In this document: positions 1 to 7,578 of the stretch, in pieces
Position numbering within the stretch: the stretch's first letter is position 1
How the letters are laid out: every line of letters starts with the position of its first letter
Source: Microtetraspora glauca
GTDB lineage: Bacteria; Actinomycetota; Actinomycetes; Streptosporangiales; Streptosporangiaceae
Assembly: GCA_001570385.1 (NCBI GenBank)
Contig: BBYL01000025.1
Coordinates: 79,031-143,030, forward strand
Reading direction: 5' to 3'
DNA: 64,000 bases
Translations under genes and position numbers: made by a program
Notes under the pieces: generated by a model
Seen by the model: the letters and a program-made list of their open reading frames with translations, nothing else
Told to the model about the DNA's origin: nothing
The model's database searches: none

Positions 1-1
1 G

Positions 2-703
2 ATCACCAACGCCCGGTACGCCGACCCGCTGCCGGTGCTGGTGAAGACCGACCCGGCCGCCAGCCCGGCGCACCGCGGGATGAGCATCCTGCTCGTCGAC
101 GCGGACACCCCCGGCTACCAGGTCACCAAGGACATCCCGAAGCTGGGATACAAGGGCACCGAGTCCTGCGAGATCGTGCTCGACAACGTCCGGGTCCCCG
201 TGGCCAACCTGCTGGGAGGCGTCGAGGGCCGCGGCATGCAGCAGGCGCTGTCCGCGCTCGAATGGGGCCGGGTCAACATCGCGTCCCGCTCGGTCGGCAT
301 CGCGCAGCGCGCCTACGACGAGGCCCTCTCCTACTCCCGGCAGCGCAAGGCGTTCGGGCGGCCCATCGCCGACTTCCAGGCGGTCCAGCTCCAGCTCGCC
401 TCGCTGGCCACGACGCTCCAGGCCGCCCGGCTCATGGCGTACTGGGCGGCGGACCAGGTGCGGCGCGGCCGGGCCGACACGCAGACGGGAATGGCCAAGA
501 TCTTCTGCTCCGAGGTGGCGCTGCAGGCCGCCATCGACGCGCTGAAGGTCCACGGCGGGTACGGCTACTCCACCGAGTACGAGGTGGAGCGGCTCTACCG
601 GGACGCGGTGCTGATGAGCATCGGCGAGGGCACCAACGACGTGCTGCGCACCGTCGTGGCCAAGTCCCTCACCCGCGGCGACGCGAAGGTCGGGTGGGCG
701 TGA
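2..703 (+). CDS. Acyl-CoA dehydrogenase, C-terminal part (5' end outside the window)
   Basis: The reading frame is open from the first bases, so about 233 C-terminal residues are visible of a family that is usually about 380 long. The fragment runs from the middle beta domain (a G-T-E-S-C segment leading into LDNVRVP) into the C-terminal helical domain, and ends with the family block SIGEGTNDVLR, where the active-site glutamate and an FAD-contacting loop normally lie. The family oxidises acyl-CoA thioesters to trans-2-enoyl-CoA, passing electrons to ETF. The stop overlaps the next ATG (TGATG), so it is translationally coupled to the CitE-like gene. The substrate cannot be read from the sequence. 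Confidence 0.93.
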   Translation: MTNARYADPLPVLVKTDPAASPAHRGMSILLVDADTPGYQVTKDIPKLGYKGTESCEIVLDNVRVPVANLLGGVEGRGMQQALSALEWGRVNIASRSVGIAQRAYDEALSYSRQRKAFGRPIADFQAVQLQLASLATTLQAARLMAYWAADQVRRGRADTQTGMAKIFCSEVALQAAIDALKVHGGYGYSTEYEVERLYRDAVLMSIGEGTNDVLRTVVAKSLTRGDAKVGWA

Positions 704-1530
704 TGAGCGCCCGCTCCCACCTCTACGTCCCGGGCGACGCCCCGGAAAAGCTCGCCAAGGCGCTCACCCGGGGCGCGGACGCCCTGATCGTGGACCTGGA
801 GGACGCCGTACCGGCCGCAGGGAAGGACGCGGCCAGGGAGGCGGTGGCCGGCTGGCTGCGTACGGCCGATCCGGGGCCGGTGGAGATCTGGGTCCGGGTC
901 AACCCCGGCGACCTGCGCGAGGCCGACGTACGGGCCGTCGCCACCGCCCCGGCGTTGACCGGTCTGGTCCTCGCCAAGGTCGAGACGGCGGAGGAACTCG
1001 CCGACGTCGACGCCCTGCTGACCTCCCTCGGCGCGGATCGGCTGCCGGTCGTCCCGCTCCTCGAGTCGGCCGCCGCCGTACTGCGGGCGCCGCGGATCGC
1101 GGCGGCTCCCCGCGTGGCCCGGCTCCAGGTCGGCGAGGCCGACCTGCGCGCCGACGCGGGGATCACTCTCGGCCCCGACGAGCGCGAGCTGCTCTGGGTC
1201 CGCTCCCAGGTGGTGCTGGCCTCGGCGGCGGCGGGCATCGACCCCCCCGTCGGTCCCGTCTCCACCGACTTCCGCGACCTCGACGCGCTGCGGGACTCGA
1301 CGGCCGCGCTGGCCCGGCTGGGCTACGTCGGCCGGGCCTGCATCCACCCGGCGCAGATCGCGGTCGTCAACGAGGTCTTCACCCCGGCGGCCGAGGAGGT
1401 CGCCTGGGCCGGCGACCTCGTGGACCGCTTCGAGGCCTCGGGGTCGGGGGTGCTCCTCGACTCCAAGGGACGCATGGTCGACGAGGCGATCGTGCGCCAG
1501 GCACGCAGGGTACTCAGGAGGGCACGTTGA
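703..1530 (+). CDS. HpcH/HpaI aldolase / citrate lyase beta (CitE-like) family lyase
   Basis: This 275-residue TIM-barrel protein carries the CitE-like set: DLEDAV at 31-36, the substrate arginine in RVNP (R65), and E121 (PLLES) and D147 (GEADL), which supply the Mg2+ ligands. The family cleaves or forms C-C bonds of short acyl-CoA esters such as malyl-, citramalyl- or beta-hydroxyacyl-CoA. The ATG overlaps the stop of the acyl-CoA dehydrogenase. This start was chosen because MSARSHLYVPG is the usual N-terminus. Together with the CoA-transferase and dehydrogenase it suggests terminal steps of a CoA-dependent catabolic route; the exact substrate is unknown. Confidence 0.9.
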   Translation: MSARSHLYVPGDAPEKLAKALTRGADALIVDLEDAVPAAGKDAAREAVAGWLRTADPGPVEIWVRVNPGDLREADVRAVATAPALTGLVLAKVETAEELADVDALLTSLGADRLPVVPLLESAAAVLRAPRIAAAPRVARLQVGEADLRADAGITLGPDERELLWVRSQVVLASAAAGIDPPVGPVSTDFRDLDALRDSTAALARLGYVGRACIHPAQIAVVNEVFTPAAEEVAWAGDLVDRFEASGSGVLLDSKGRMVDEAIVRQARRVLRRAR

Positions 1531-2000
1531 ACACGACCAGCGGGAGCATCACCAGCCTGCGCGAGCGCCTGTCGTCCGTCACCGGGGTCTGGGAGGGCAC
1601 CTACACCCACCTCACCCCGGGCGGCACCCTGCTGGAGACGTACGGCTCGCGGCAGGAGACCCGCCTGGAGGGCGACCGCTGGTACGAGCGGGTCGTCTAC
1701 CTGCGCGAGGGCGCGGAGCCCGAGGTGCTCGACTTCCGGGCCAGGTTCGAGGGCGAGGACGACCTCGTCTTCGGCTCCACCGACTTCGAGGGCCGGGCCC
1801 GGCTGGTCGAGGGTCGCTTCCTGCTGTTCCCCTACCGGTGGTCGGCCGAGCCGGGCGTCGAGGTGGTCGAGCTGATCACCTTCGCCGACGAGGACTACCG
1901 GTCGCGGCTCTGGAAGCGGTTCCGCGACCGGCGGCTGGAGCAGATCACCGTCGTCGAGGAGCGCCGCGTGCACGGCGGGATCCCCGAGGTGTGGCACTGA
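1527..2000 (+). CDS. Lipocalin-like (DUF3598-type) protein, unknown function
   Basis: This 157-residue protein begins at TTG, with AGGAGG at 1516-1521 five bases upstream, and the TTG overlaps the preceding stop (TTGA). No ATG lies near the N-terminus. The pattern of G-x-W-x-G-x-Y followed by alternating polar/hydrophobic strands suggests a small beta-barrel of the calycin type. It shares that layout with the protein at 18411-18860 (GEWRGEY, then an arginine/aspartate-rich barrel), so the two are probably distant paralogues in one regulon. No catalytic residues are recognisable. It may bind an intermediate or act as an unrecognised isomerase; this is inference. Confidence 0.75.
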   Translation: MNTTSGSITSLRERLSSVTGVWEGTYTHLTPGGTLLETYGSRQETRLEGDRWYERVVYLREGAEPEVLDFRARFEGEDDLVFGSTDFEGRARLVEGRFLLFPYRWSAEPGVEVVELITFADEDYRSRLWKRFRDRRLEQITVVEERRVHGGIPEVWH

Positions 2001-2620
2001 TGGCGGCCGTCCGCGTCGTCGCGCTCGACGACGCCGACCTGCCGTGGATCGACGTGACCATGCCGGCGTCGTCGTCGGCCGTGCGGCTGGTCAGGCTGCA
2101 CGCCGACGCGGCGACCGGTGCCTCGGTGTCGCTGGTCCGCTTCCCTCCGGGCTGGACCAGGCCGGGCACGGGCCACTACACCTGCGCCGAGGAGTTCGTG
2201 GCGTTCGACGGCGAGATCTCCGTCAGCGGGTCGCGCTTCGCGGCCGGCGCGTACAAGTACCTGCCGTCCCACGCGAGCAGGGCGGACAGCTTCGCGGGCG
2301 AGGACGGCTGCCTGGCCGTCGCCTGGTTCTCCGGCCCGCCGGTCTGGCGCGACGGGATCGCGGACGACGCTCCCGGCCCCGACCGGGCCGCCGCGCCGCT
2401 CGGCTCCGCGCCGCTCGGCTCCGCGCCGCTCGGCTCTGTGCTGCTCGGCTCCGTCGCGGAGTTTTCCCGCCGCCTGCCCGGAGACGCGCGGGACGCCCCG
2501 GCCGGGTACGACGCCGTCTTCCTCGACGCGCGCGCCTGGGCGTACGTGCCCGAGGGCGAGCCGTTCCCCGACCTGCCCGGACGGGTCCTCGTCCGCCGCT
2601 GGGGCCGTACCGGCGGCTGA
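2000..2620 (+). CDS. Cupin-fold protein (DUF4437/ChrR-like)
   Basis: The 206-residue product begins with an ATG overlapping the previous stop (TGATG). Residues 30-110 look like a single cupin barrel (GTGHYTCAEEFVAFDG, then a K-Y-L-P-S-H segment) with His and Glu positions that could hold a metal. Such proteins often bind Fe, Mn or Zn and act as isomerases, dioxygenases or sensors. Residues of about 133-150 are an imperfect PLGSA repeat from a 15-bp tandem DNA repeat, a low-complexity linker absent from ordinary cupins. It closes the operon that starts upstream of the window and is followed by a strong terminator. Another cupin of the region lies at 14308-15567. Confidence 0.75.
   Translation: MAAVRVVALDDADLPWIDVTMPASSSAVRLVRLHADAATGASVSLVRFPPGWTRPGTGHYTCAEEFVAFDGEISVSGSRFAAGAYKYLPSHASRADSFAGEDGCLAVAWFSGPPVWRDGIADDAPGPDRAAAPLGSAPLGSAPLGSVLLGSVAEFSRRLPGDARDAPAGYDAVFLDARAWAYVPEGEPFPDLPGRVLVRRWGRTGG
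2393..2455 (+). repeat. 15-bp in-frame tandem repeat inside the cupin gene
   Basis: Roughly four copies of a 15-base unit (CCGCTCGGCTCCGCG and close variants) lie head to tail and encode imperfect APLGS repeats. The copies are almost identical, which points to recent slippage. Because the unit is five codons, length changes would keep the frame. Confidence 0.85.
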
Positions 2621-2651
2621 TCTACGGAACCACAGCTCCGGAACCACAGGG

Positions 2652-2682
2652 AAGCCCTCCCGGCCTCTGGCCGGGAGGGCTT
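2652..2682. terminator. Bidirectional intrinsic terminator between convergent genes
   Basis: There is a perfect 14-bp inverted repeat (AAGCCCTCCCGGCC at 2652-2665 with GGCCGGGAGGGCTT at 2669-2682) around a three-base TCT loop, followed by TTCGTTTCTG. It sits in the gap between the + cupin operon and the - PrpD operon, so it can end both. Confidence 0.9.
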
Positions 2683-2708
2683 CGTTTCTGTGTCCGCTGT
2701 GCCGGTGA

Positions 2709-4121
2709 CTACCAGCCGATCACGGTGGTGTCGAGGAGGCCGGCGACGCTGCCGCGCTCCGCGAGCCCGCGTACCTCGCCCGCGAGCGCCTCGGCCGCCT
2801 CGGACGGCAGCACGCGGGAGGCGTTGAGGGCGTACTTCGTCCGCAGCTCGTCGAACGTCAGCGGGTGCTCCGGCCCGCCCCGCGAGGAGTGGACCCGGTG
2901 CTCCAGGGTGCTCCCGTCCACGGTGCGGACCCGCAACACGGCGGAGAAGGCCCGGGGGAACTCCTCGCCGCACTCTTCGTCGGCCACGACGCGCACCTTG
3001 GCGGCCAGCGCCAGCCTCCGCTCGTCACGGAAGGCCGACTCGGCGAAGTCGTCGAGGTGCAGGCCGAGGCCGCCGCCCCCGATCAGGGCGCTGGCCACGG
3101 TGTACGGGCCGGAGAACTTGGCGTGGTACGGCGTACGCGGCCGCACCTTCTCCTCGTACGGCTCGCCGATCGTGCGAAGGGGAGCCGCCGCCACGCCGAG
3201 CTCGATCTCCGCCACGTCCTCGGGCCGCAGTCCCTGGGCGCGCAGGGCGAGGGCGGCGTCGATGCCGGGGTGGGTGAAATGGTTCGAGGGATAGGGCTTG
3301 TAGACCGTGCGCAGCAGCTCCCACCGCTCGCCCAGCCCGTCGGTGATCGCGTCACCGTCGTAGCGCCCGTCGAGGAACGCCTCGAAGAAGCCGAAGCGCC
3401 CCTCGAATACCGTCGGAGGACCGGTCACGCCTTCTGCGGCCATGGTGGCGGCGACGACGCCCGCGTGCGCGGCCCAGCCGCAGTGCACCCGCTTCACGGT
3501 GCCGCCGGTGCGGTTGGCCTCGATGACGCCCGCGCCCATGCTGGCCGCGATGCCCATGGCGTGGCCGATGCCGTCCGCGGAGAGGCCCATCAGCAGGGCC
3601 GCCCCGGCGGCGGCGCCCACCGTCCCGCAGATGGACGTGGCGTGCCAGCCCTTCTCGAAGAAGAGGGAGTTGCGCAGTTCGGGGATGTAGGAGGCCATCC
3701 CCAGCCGGTTGGTGATCTCGTCGCCCACCGCCACGGCACGGCACAGCTCGGCGCCCGACGCGCCCACGGCCTCCGCGACGGCCAGCGTGGCGGGGACGAC
3801 GGAGGCCGACGGGTGGAGGACGGAGGGCAGGTGGGTGTCGTCGAAGTCCAGGGCGTGCGCGAGCGTGCCGTTGACCAGCGCCGCCGAGGGCGCGGGGAGG
3901 GACAACCCGCGGCCGATGACGGAGGACTCGCCCGTGCCGCTCCACCGCTTCGCCATCCGCAGCACCGCCTCGTGCGGCTCGGCCGGATCGGTGAGCTCCT
4001 GGGCGGCGAGGCAGTTCCCGAAGGTGTCGAGCACCCGTCCCGTCACGTCGGCGGCGACGGCGTCCGGCAGTCCCTCGCGGGCGTCGGCGGCGAATTCGGC
4101 CAGCGCCGAGACGATGGTCAT
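2709..4121 (-). CDS. MmgE/PrpD family protein
   Basis: This 470-residue protein is full length for the PrpD fold. It has the N-terminal helical domain with DTFGNCLAA, the motif HALDFDDTHLPSVLHPSA, and a smaller C-terminal domain (MHSSRGGPEHPLT-like region). The family includes 2-methylcitrate dehydratase, cis-aconitate decarboxylase and iminodisuccinate epimerase, so the expected chemistry is proton abstraction next to carboxylates (dehydration, decarboxylation or epimerisation). The chosen ATG at 4121 overlaps the stop of the cyclase gene (ATGA). A longer open frame upstream is an Arg-rich artefact. It is last in the operon CoA-transferase - cyclase - PrpD. Confidence 0.9.
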   Translation of the reverse strand: MTIVSALAEFAADAREGLPDAVAADVTGRVLDTFGNCLAAQELTDPAEPHEAVLRMAKRWSGTGESSVIGRGLSLPAPSAALVNGTLAHALDFDDTHLPSVLHPSASVVPATLAVAEAVGASGAELCRAVAVGDEITNRLGMASYIPELRNSLFFEKGWHATSICGTVGAAAGAALLMGLSADGIGHAMGIAASMGAGVIEANRTGGTVKRVHCGWAAHAGVVAATMAAEGVTGPPTVFEGRFGFFEAFLDGRYDGDAITDGLGERWELLRTVYKPYPSNHFTHPGIDAALALRAQGLRPEDVAEIELGVAAAPLRTIGEPYEEKVRPRTPYHAKFSGPYTVASALIGGGGLGLHLDDFAESAFRDERRLALAAKVRVVADEECGEEFPRAFSAVLRVRTVDGSTLEHRVHSSRGGPEHPLTFDELRTKYALNASRVLPSEAAEALAGEVRGLAERGSVAGLLDTTVIGW

Positions 4122-4921
4122 GCGGCGAGCACCGCGAGCGGTCGCACCGGCGCGCCGGTGGCGCCCACGACGGGCAGCGGGTTGAGCACCAGCAGGAACT
4201 CGGCGACGCCGAGGCCGAGCAGTTCGGTGAGGCGCATCGTCTCGACGATGTGCACACCCGCCTCGACGAGCAGGATCCGGTGCACGGGCAGCGTGGAGTG
4301 GCCGCGGCCGGGCGCGATGCGCTCGAACGCGATGGTCTCGCCTCCGGCCACCGCGACGCCGTGGTCGACCAGCCAGCGGGCCGCGTCGGGGCCGGGGCCG
4401 GGCACGCCGCCCTCGTCGCCGACGAACCGGGTCGGCCGGTCCCACTCGCGCGACCAGCCGGTGCCGATCAGTACGGCGTCTCCACGCTCGACCCGCACGT
4501 CCGCCCTGCGCTGCGCGGCTTCCAGATCGTCCGGCGTCACCTCGTAGCCGGGCGGCAGCACGTCCACTCCGTGCACGGCGGCCACGTCGAGCAGCACACC
4601 CCGCCCGACGTACGGCGCGAAGGTCTCGATGCCGTACTGGGACAGGCCGTGGTGCGACTGGATGCCCGCCGCCTCGACCTCGCCGTACACGTACCCGTCC
4701 TGCGAGACGTGACCGAGGGCGTCGACGTGCGTGCCGACGTGCCCGCCGGTGAGGATGACCTCGTTGGCCGCGGATCCGCCGTCCTCGCGGACCATGTCAC
4801 CGTGCCTGCGCTCGATGACCATCCGGAACCGCGGATGGTTCGGCGACTGGGGCATGCCCGTGCGCATCGGTTGCGCGAGGTCGACGACCTTGGCCCCGTC
4901 GAAATGCCGCCACAAGGACAT
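4118..4921 (-). CDS. Cyclase family metal-dependent hydrolase (kynurenine formamidase/isatin hydrolase fold)
   Basis: This 267-residue protein has the family's metal signature, H61-x-G-T-H65-x-D67-x-x-x-H71, here GGHVGTHVDALGH. Characterised relatives hydrolyse amide or lactam bonds (N-formylkynurenine, isatin) or cyclise the reverse. Glu and His residues near the C-terminus (GETIAFERIAPGRGHSTLPVHRILL) complete the active site. The ATG at 4921 was chosen because MSLWRHFDGAKVVDL is the normal N-terminus and it overlaps the CoA-transferase stop by ATGA. A second ring-opening enzyme beside the hydantoinase at 7579-9018 suggests that the substrate of the island contains a cyclic amide. Confidence 0.9.
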   Translation of the reverse strand: MSLWRHFDGAKVVDLAQPMRTGMPQSPNHPRFRMVIERRHGDMVREDGGSAANEVILTGGHVGTHVDALGHVSQDGYVYGEVEAAGIQSHHGLSQYGIETFAPYVGRGVLLDVAAVHGVDVLPPGYEVTPDDLEAAQRRADVRVERGDAVLIGTGWSREWDRPTRFVGDEGGVPGPGPDAARWLVDHGVAVAGGETIAFERIAPGRGHSTLPVHRILLVEAGVHIVETMRLTELLGLGVAEFLLVLNPLPVVGATGAPVRPLAVLAA

Positions 4922-6177
4922 CACACAACTCCCTTGTCCCGCAGGGCGGCCAGCTCGTCGGCGCTCACGCCGAGGCCACCCCACACGTCTTCGTTGTCGG
5001 CGCCGCGCGCGCGGCCCGTCCATCTGATCGAGCCCGGCGTCTCGGAGAGCCGGAAGAGCACGTTCTGCATGCGCAGCGGCCCGAGGTCGTCGTCGTCCAC
5101 CGTCGTGATCGTGTCGAGCGCCCGGTACTGCGCGTCCTCGAACACGTCACGGATGTCGTAGATCGGAGCCACCGCGGCCTCGGCCTTCTCGAACTCCGCG
5201 ACCACCTCGGAGAGGTCGTGCCGGGCGATCCACCCCCCGACGTACTCGTCGAGCTGGTCGGCGTGCTCGGCCCGGAGGGCGCCCGAGGAGAACCACGGTT
5301 CGTCGATCACCTCGGGGTGCCCGACGAGGCGCATCACACGTTCCGCGATCGAGTTGGCCGAGGTGGAGATGGCCACCCAGCGGCCGTCCTTCGTCTGGTA
5401 CGTGTTGCGCGGGGCGTTGTTGACCGAGCGGTTCCCGGTACGCGGCTGGAGCCGGCCGAGCTGGTCCCACACCATCGGCTGCGGGCCGAGGAGCGTGACC
5501 AGCGGCTCGATGATGGCCAGATCGATCACCTGGCCGCGGCCGCTGCCGCCCGGCCGGTCACGGTGGTGCAACGCCATCATGACCGCGTTCACGCAGGTGA
5601 GCGCGGAGATGCCGTCGGCCAGCCCGAACGGCGGCAGCGTGGGAGGCCCGTCGGGCTCGCCGGTGACCGCGGCGAAGCCGCTCATCGACTCGGCGAGCGT
5701 GCCGAACCCGGGTCGCTTCGCGTACGGGCCGAACTGGCCGAAGCCGGTGACACGCGCGATGACCAGGCGCGGGTTGATCTCGTGCAGGGTCTCCGGGGAC
5801 AGGCCCCACCGCTCCAGCGTGCCGGGGCGGAAGTTCTCGATGAGCACGTCGGCCCGTGCGATCAGCCGCTTGAGCAGCTCGGCGCCCTCGGGACGGCCCA
5901 TGTTGGCGGTGACCGTGCGCTTGTTGCGGCCGAGCATCTTCCACCACAGCCCGATCCCGTCCTTGCTCGCGCCGTGGGTGCGAGAGGGATCACCTCGGTC
6001 GGGGTGTTCCACCTTGACGACGTCGGCGCCGTAGTCCCCGAGGATCGTCGCCGCCAGAGGTCCGGCGAACAGGGTGGCCGCGTCGACGACCATGACGCCG
6101 GCCAGCGGTCCTGCGGGCGTTCCCGGCTGGTCAGCCGGCGCCGATCGTTCACTCGGAACGATCTGCTCTGCCTCCAC
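4921..6177 (-). CDS. CaiB/BaiF (class III) CoA-transferase
   Basis: This 418-residue protein is the usual length for the class III family. It has GVMVVDAATLFAGP near the N-terminus, the CoA-binding segment ENFRPGTLERWG, and GRNKRTVTANM. D188 (in FGLAD) sits where the catalytic aspartate of formyl-CoA transferase lies. The enzyme would move CoA from a donor thioester to a carboxylic acid, activating the pathway acid without ATP. It is first in a minus-strand operon whose start region carries an IclR-type operator (6273-6297). The stop overlaps the cyclase ATG. Confidence 0.93.
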   Translation of the reverse strand: MEAEQIVPSERSAPADQPGTPAGPLAGVMVVDAATLFAGPLAATILGDYGADVVKVEHPDRGDPSRTHGASKDGIGLWWKMLGRNKRTVTANMGRPEGAELLKRLIARADVLIENFRPGTLERWGLSPETLHEINPRLVIARVTGFGQFGPYAKRPGFGTLAESMSGFAAVTGEPDGPPTLPPFGLADGISALTCVNAVMMALHHRDRPGGSGRGQVIDLAIIEPLVTLLGPQPMVWDQLGRLQPRTGNRSVNNAPRNTYQTKDGRWVAISTSANSIAERVMRLVGHPEVIDEPWFSSGALRAEHADQLDEYVGGWIARHDLSEVVAEFEKAEAAVAPIYDIRDVFEDAQYRALDTITTVDDDDLGPLRMQNVLFRLSETPGSIRWTGRARGADNEDVWGGLGVSADELAALRDKGVV

Positions 6178-6272
6178 GAAACGGCCTCCTCAACTGTGTT
6201 CCTGCTGGTCTGAGCCGATAGCGCATCCCCGGGGCAGGCGTTCGCGCTCGCCGGGGGGCTTCCCAAGCTATT

Positions 6273-6297
6273 GAAACAGCGTTACTGTCTGCGGAAC
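6273..6297 (-). promoter_or_regulatory. Composite IclR-type operator, between the CoA-transferase operon and the regulator operon
   Basis: Read on the minus strand the site is GTTCC-N7-GTAAC-N3-GTTTC. The core on the plus strand is TGAAACAGCGTTACT, close to the IclR-family pattern TGRAAC-A-N-T/C-GTTYCA. It lies 45 bases before the + gene at 6342 and 96 bases before the - gene at 6177, so one site can control both directions, including the regulator's own transcript. Confidence 0.7.
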
Positions 6298-6341
6298 AAG
6301 TCCACTGTACATATCGCACTCGGAAGGGCAGGCGGCCCTCG

Positions 6342-6692
6342 ATGATCTATCTCGTCTACCGGATGAGGCTCGGTTCGCGAGCCCGCGATGACATGCGGGG
6401 CTTCTGGAACTGGCTGGAGGACCGGGAGAGCTGGTTCTACCGCGATCTGCCGATGGTGCGCGAGGTGCGCTGGTACTACAGCGTCGTCGGTGACGTGTAC
6501 GTTGTCGAGAACTGGGCCGCGTTCGACGACGAAGCCGCCTGGGGCGAGTACCGCTCCGCGCTCGCGACTCTCAAAGCCGATGACGCCTGGGAGACGCAGC
6601 GTGTCAGCCAGAACGAATGGTGGGACTTTCTCGACACGCGAATCGTCACCGATCTTCCGGTGAGGGTCGGATTTCGGCGCCAGGATGGTTGA
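6342..6692 (+). CDS. Small conserved-looking protein of unknown function (possible dimeric alpha/beta barrel)
   Basis: The 116-residue protein is rich in Trp and Tyr (FWNWLEDRESWFYRDLPMV, RWYYSVVGDVYVVENW). The strand-helix-strand alternation resembles ferredoxin-like monooxygenase or NIPSNAP-type barrels, but no signature was found, so the product is not recognised. It is the first gene after the divergent operator and directly precedes the IclR regulator, so it should be co-transcribed with it. The start is the ATG after a GGAAGGG stretch. It could be a dedicated monooxygenase or a decarboxylase-like helper of the pathway; this is only inference. Confidence 0.75.
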   Translation: MIYLVYRMRLGSRARDDMRGFWNWLEDRESWFYRDLPMVREVRWYYSVVGDVYVVENWAAFDDEAAWGEYRSALATLKADDAWETQRVSQNEWWDFLDTRIVTDLPVRVGFRRQDG

Positions 6693-6722
6693 TCAAACCT
6701 AGCTGATCTCCTGGAGGAAAAC

Positions 6723-7550
6723 ATGCCGACCAAGAACCGTGACACCGCGTCCGGCGAGACGCCCGCGCGGGAGAGCACCGGGCAGGCCATCGCCACCGTC
6801 GAGCGGGCCGCGGACGTGCTGATGCACTTCGCCGAGACCCCCTCGGCCACGCTCGGCGTGACCGAGATCGCCGAGGCGCTCGGGATGTCGAAGGCCGCCG
6901 TGCACCGGATACTGGCCTCGCTGCGGGTTCGGCGTCTCATCGAACTCGACCCGGTGAGCAGGCGTTACTCCCTGGGAGTCGGCGCCATGCGGCTGGGCCT
7001 CGCCTACCTTGACCGCCTGGACGTCAGGCGCATCGCCGCGCCGGAACTGGTGGCCCTGTCCCAGCGCACCGACGAGACGGCGACCCTGTCGATCCGTACG
7101 GGATGGACCCGGATCTACGCGGACCAGGTGACCCCTGCCCGCGAGGTCATCATGAGCGTCTCCCTCGGCGTGCCCTACCCCCTGCACGCGGGCGGCTCGT
7201 CCAAGGCGTTCCTCGCCTTCCTGGCGGACGACGAGATCGAGGCCTACCTGTCGGAGGCCCCGCTCGAACCGTTGACCGGCAAGACGATCGCCGACGTCCC
7301 GAAGCTGCGCAAGGAACTCGCCGTGATCCGCGAGAGCGGCTGGGCGCAGTCCTTCGCCGAACGTATGTCGGGTGCCGCCTCCGTGGCCGCGCCCGTCCTC
7401 GACCACCACGGCCGGCCCGTGGCCGTCATCAGCGTCTGCGGACCGCTGGAACGGTTCCGCGAGGAGGTCGACGCGTGCGTCGAGGCACTGCTTGATTCCA
7501 CTCGACGACTGTCCATCCAGATGGGATGGACCGAACCAGAAAGGGGGTGA
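6723..7550 (+). CDS. IclR family transcriptional regulator
   Basis: This 275-residue protein starts at an ATG with an excellent GGAGG eight bases upstream. Residues 20-85 form the winged helix-turn-helix (TEIAEALGMSKAAVHRILASL, then RRLIELD). Residues from about 100 to 265 form the effector-binding IclR domain (LHAGGSSKAFLAFL and SGAASVAAPVLDHHGRPVAVISV). It lies at the centre of the catabolic island, and six promoters around it share a composite site whose core matches IclR-family operators, so it is the probable controller of all of them and of itself. Family members act as repressors or activators that respond to pathway intermediates; which applies here is unknown. Confidence 0.93.
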   Translation: MPTKNRDTASGETPARESTGQAIATVERAADVLMHFAETPSATLGVTEIAEALGMSKAAVHRILASLRVRRLIELDPVSRRYSLGVGAMRLGLAYLDRLDVRRIAAPELVALSQRTDETATLSIRTGWTRIYADQVTPAREVIMSVSLGVPYPLHAGGSSKAFLAFLADDEIEAYLSEAPLEPLTGKTIADVPKLRKELAVIRESGWAQSFAERMSGAASVAAPVLDHHGRPVAVISVCGPLERFREEVDACVEALLDSTRRLSIQMGWTEPERG

Positions 7551-7578
7551 CGGCCGCCCACCCGGCCGGCCGTCGCGT

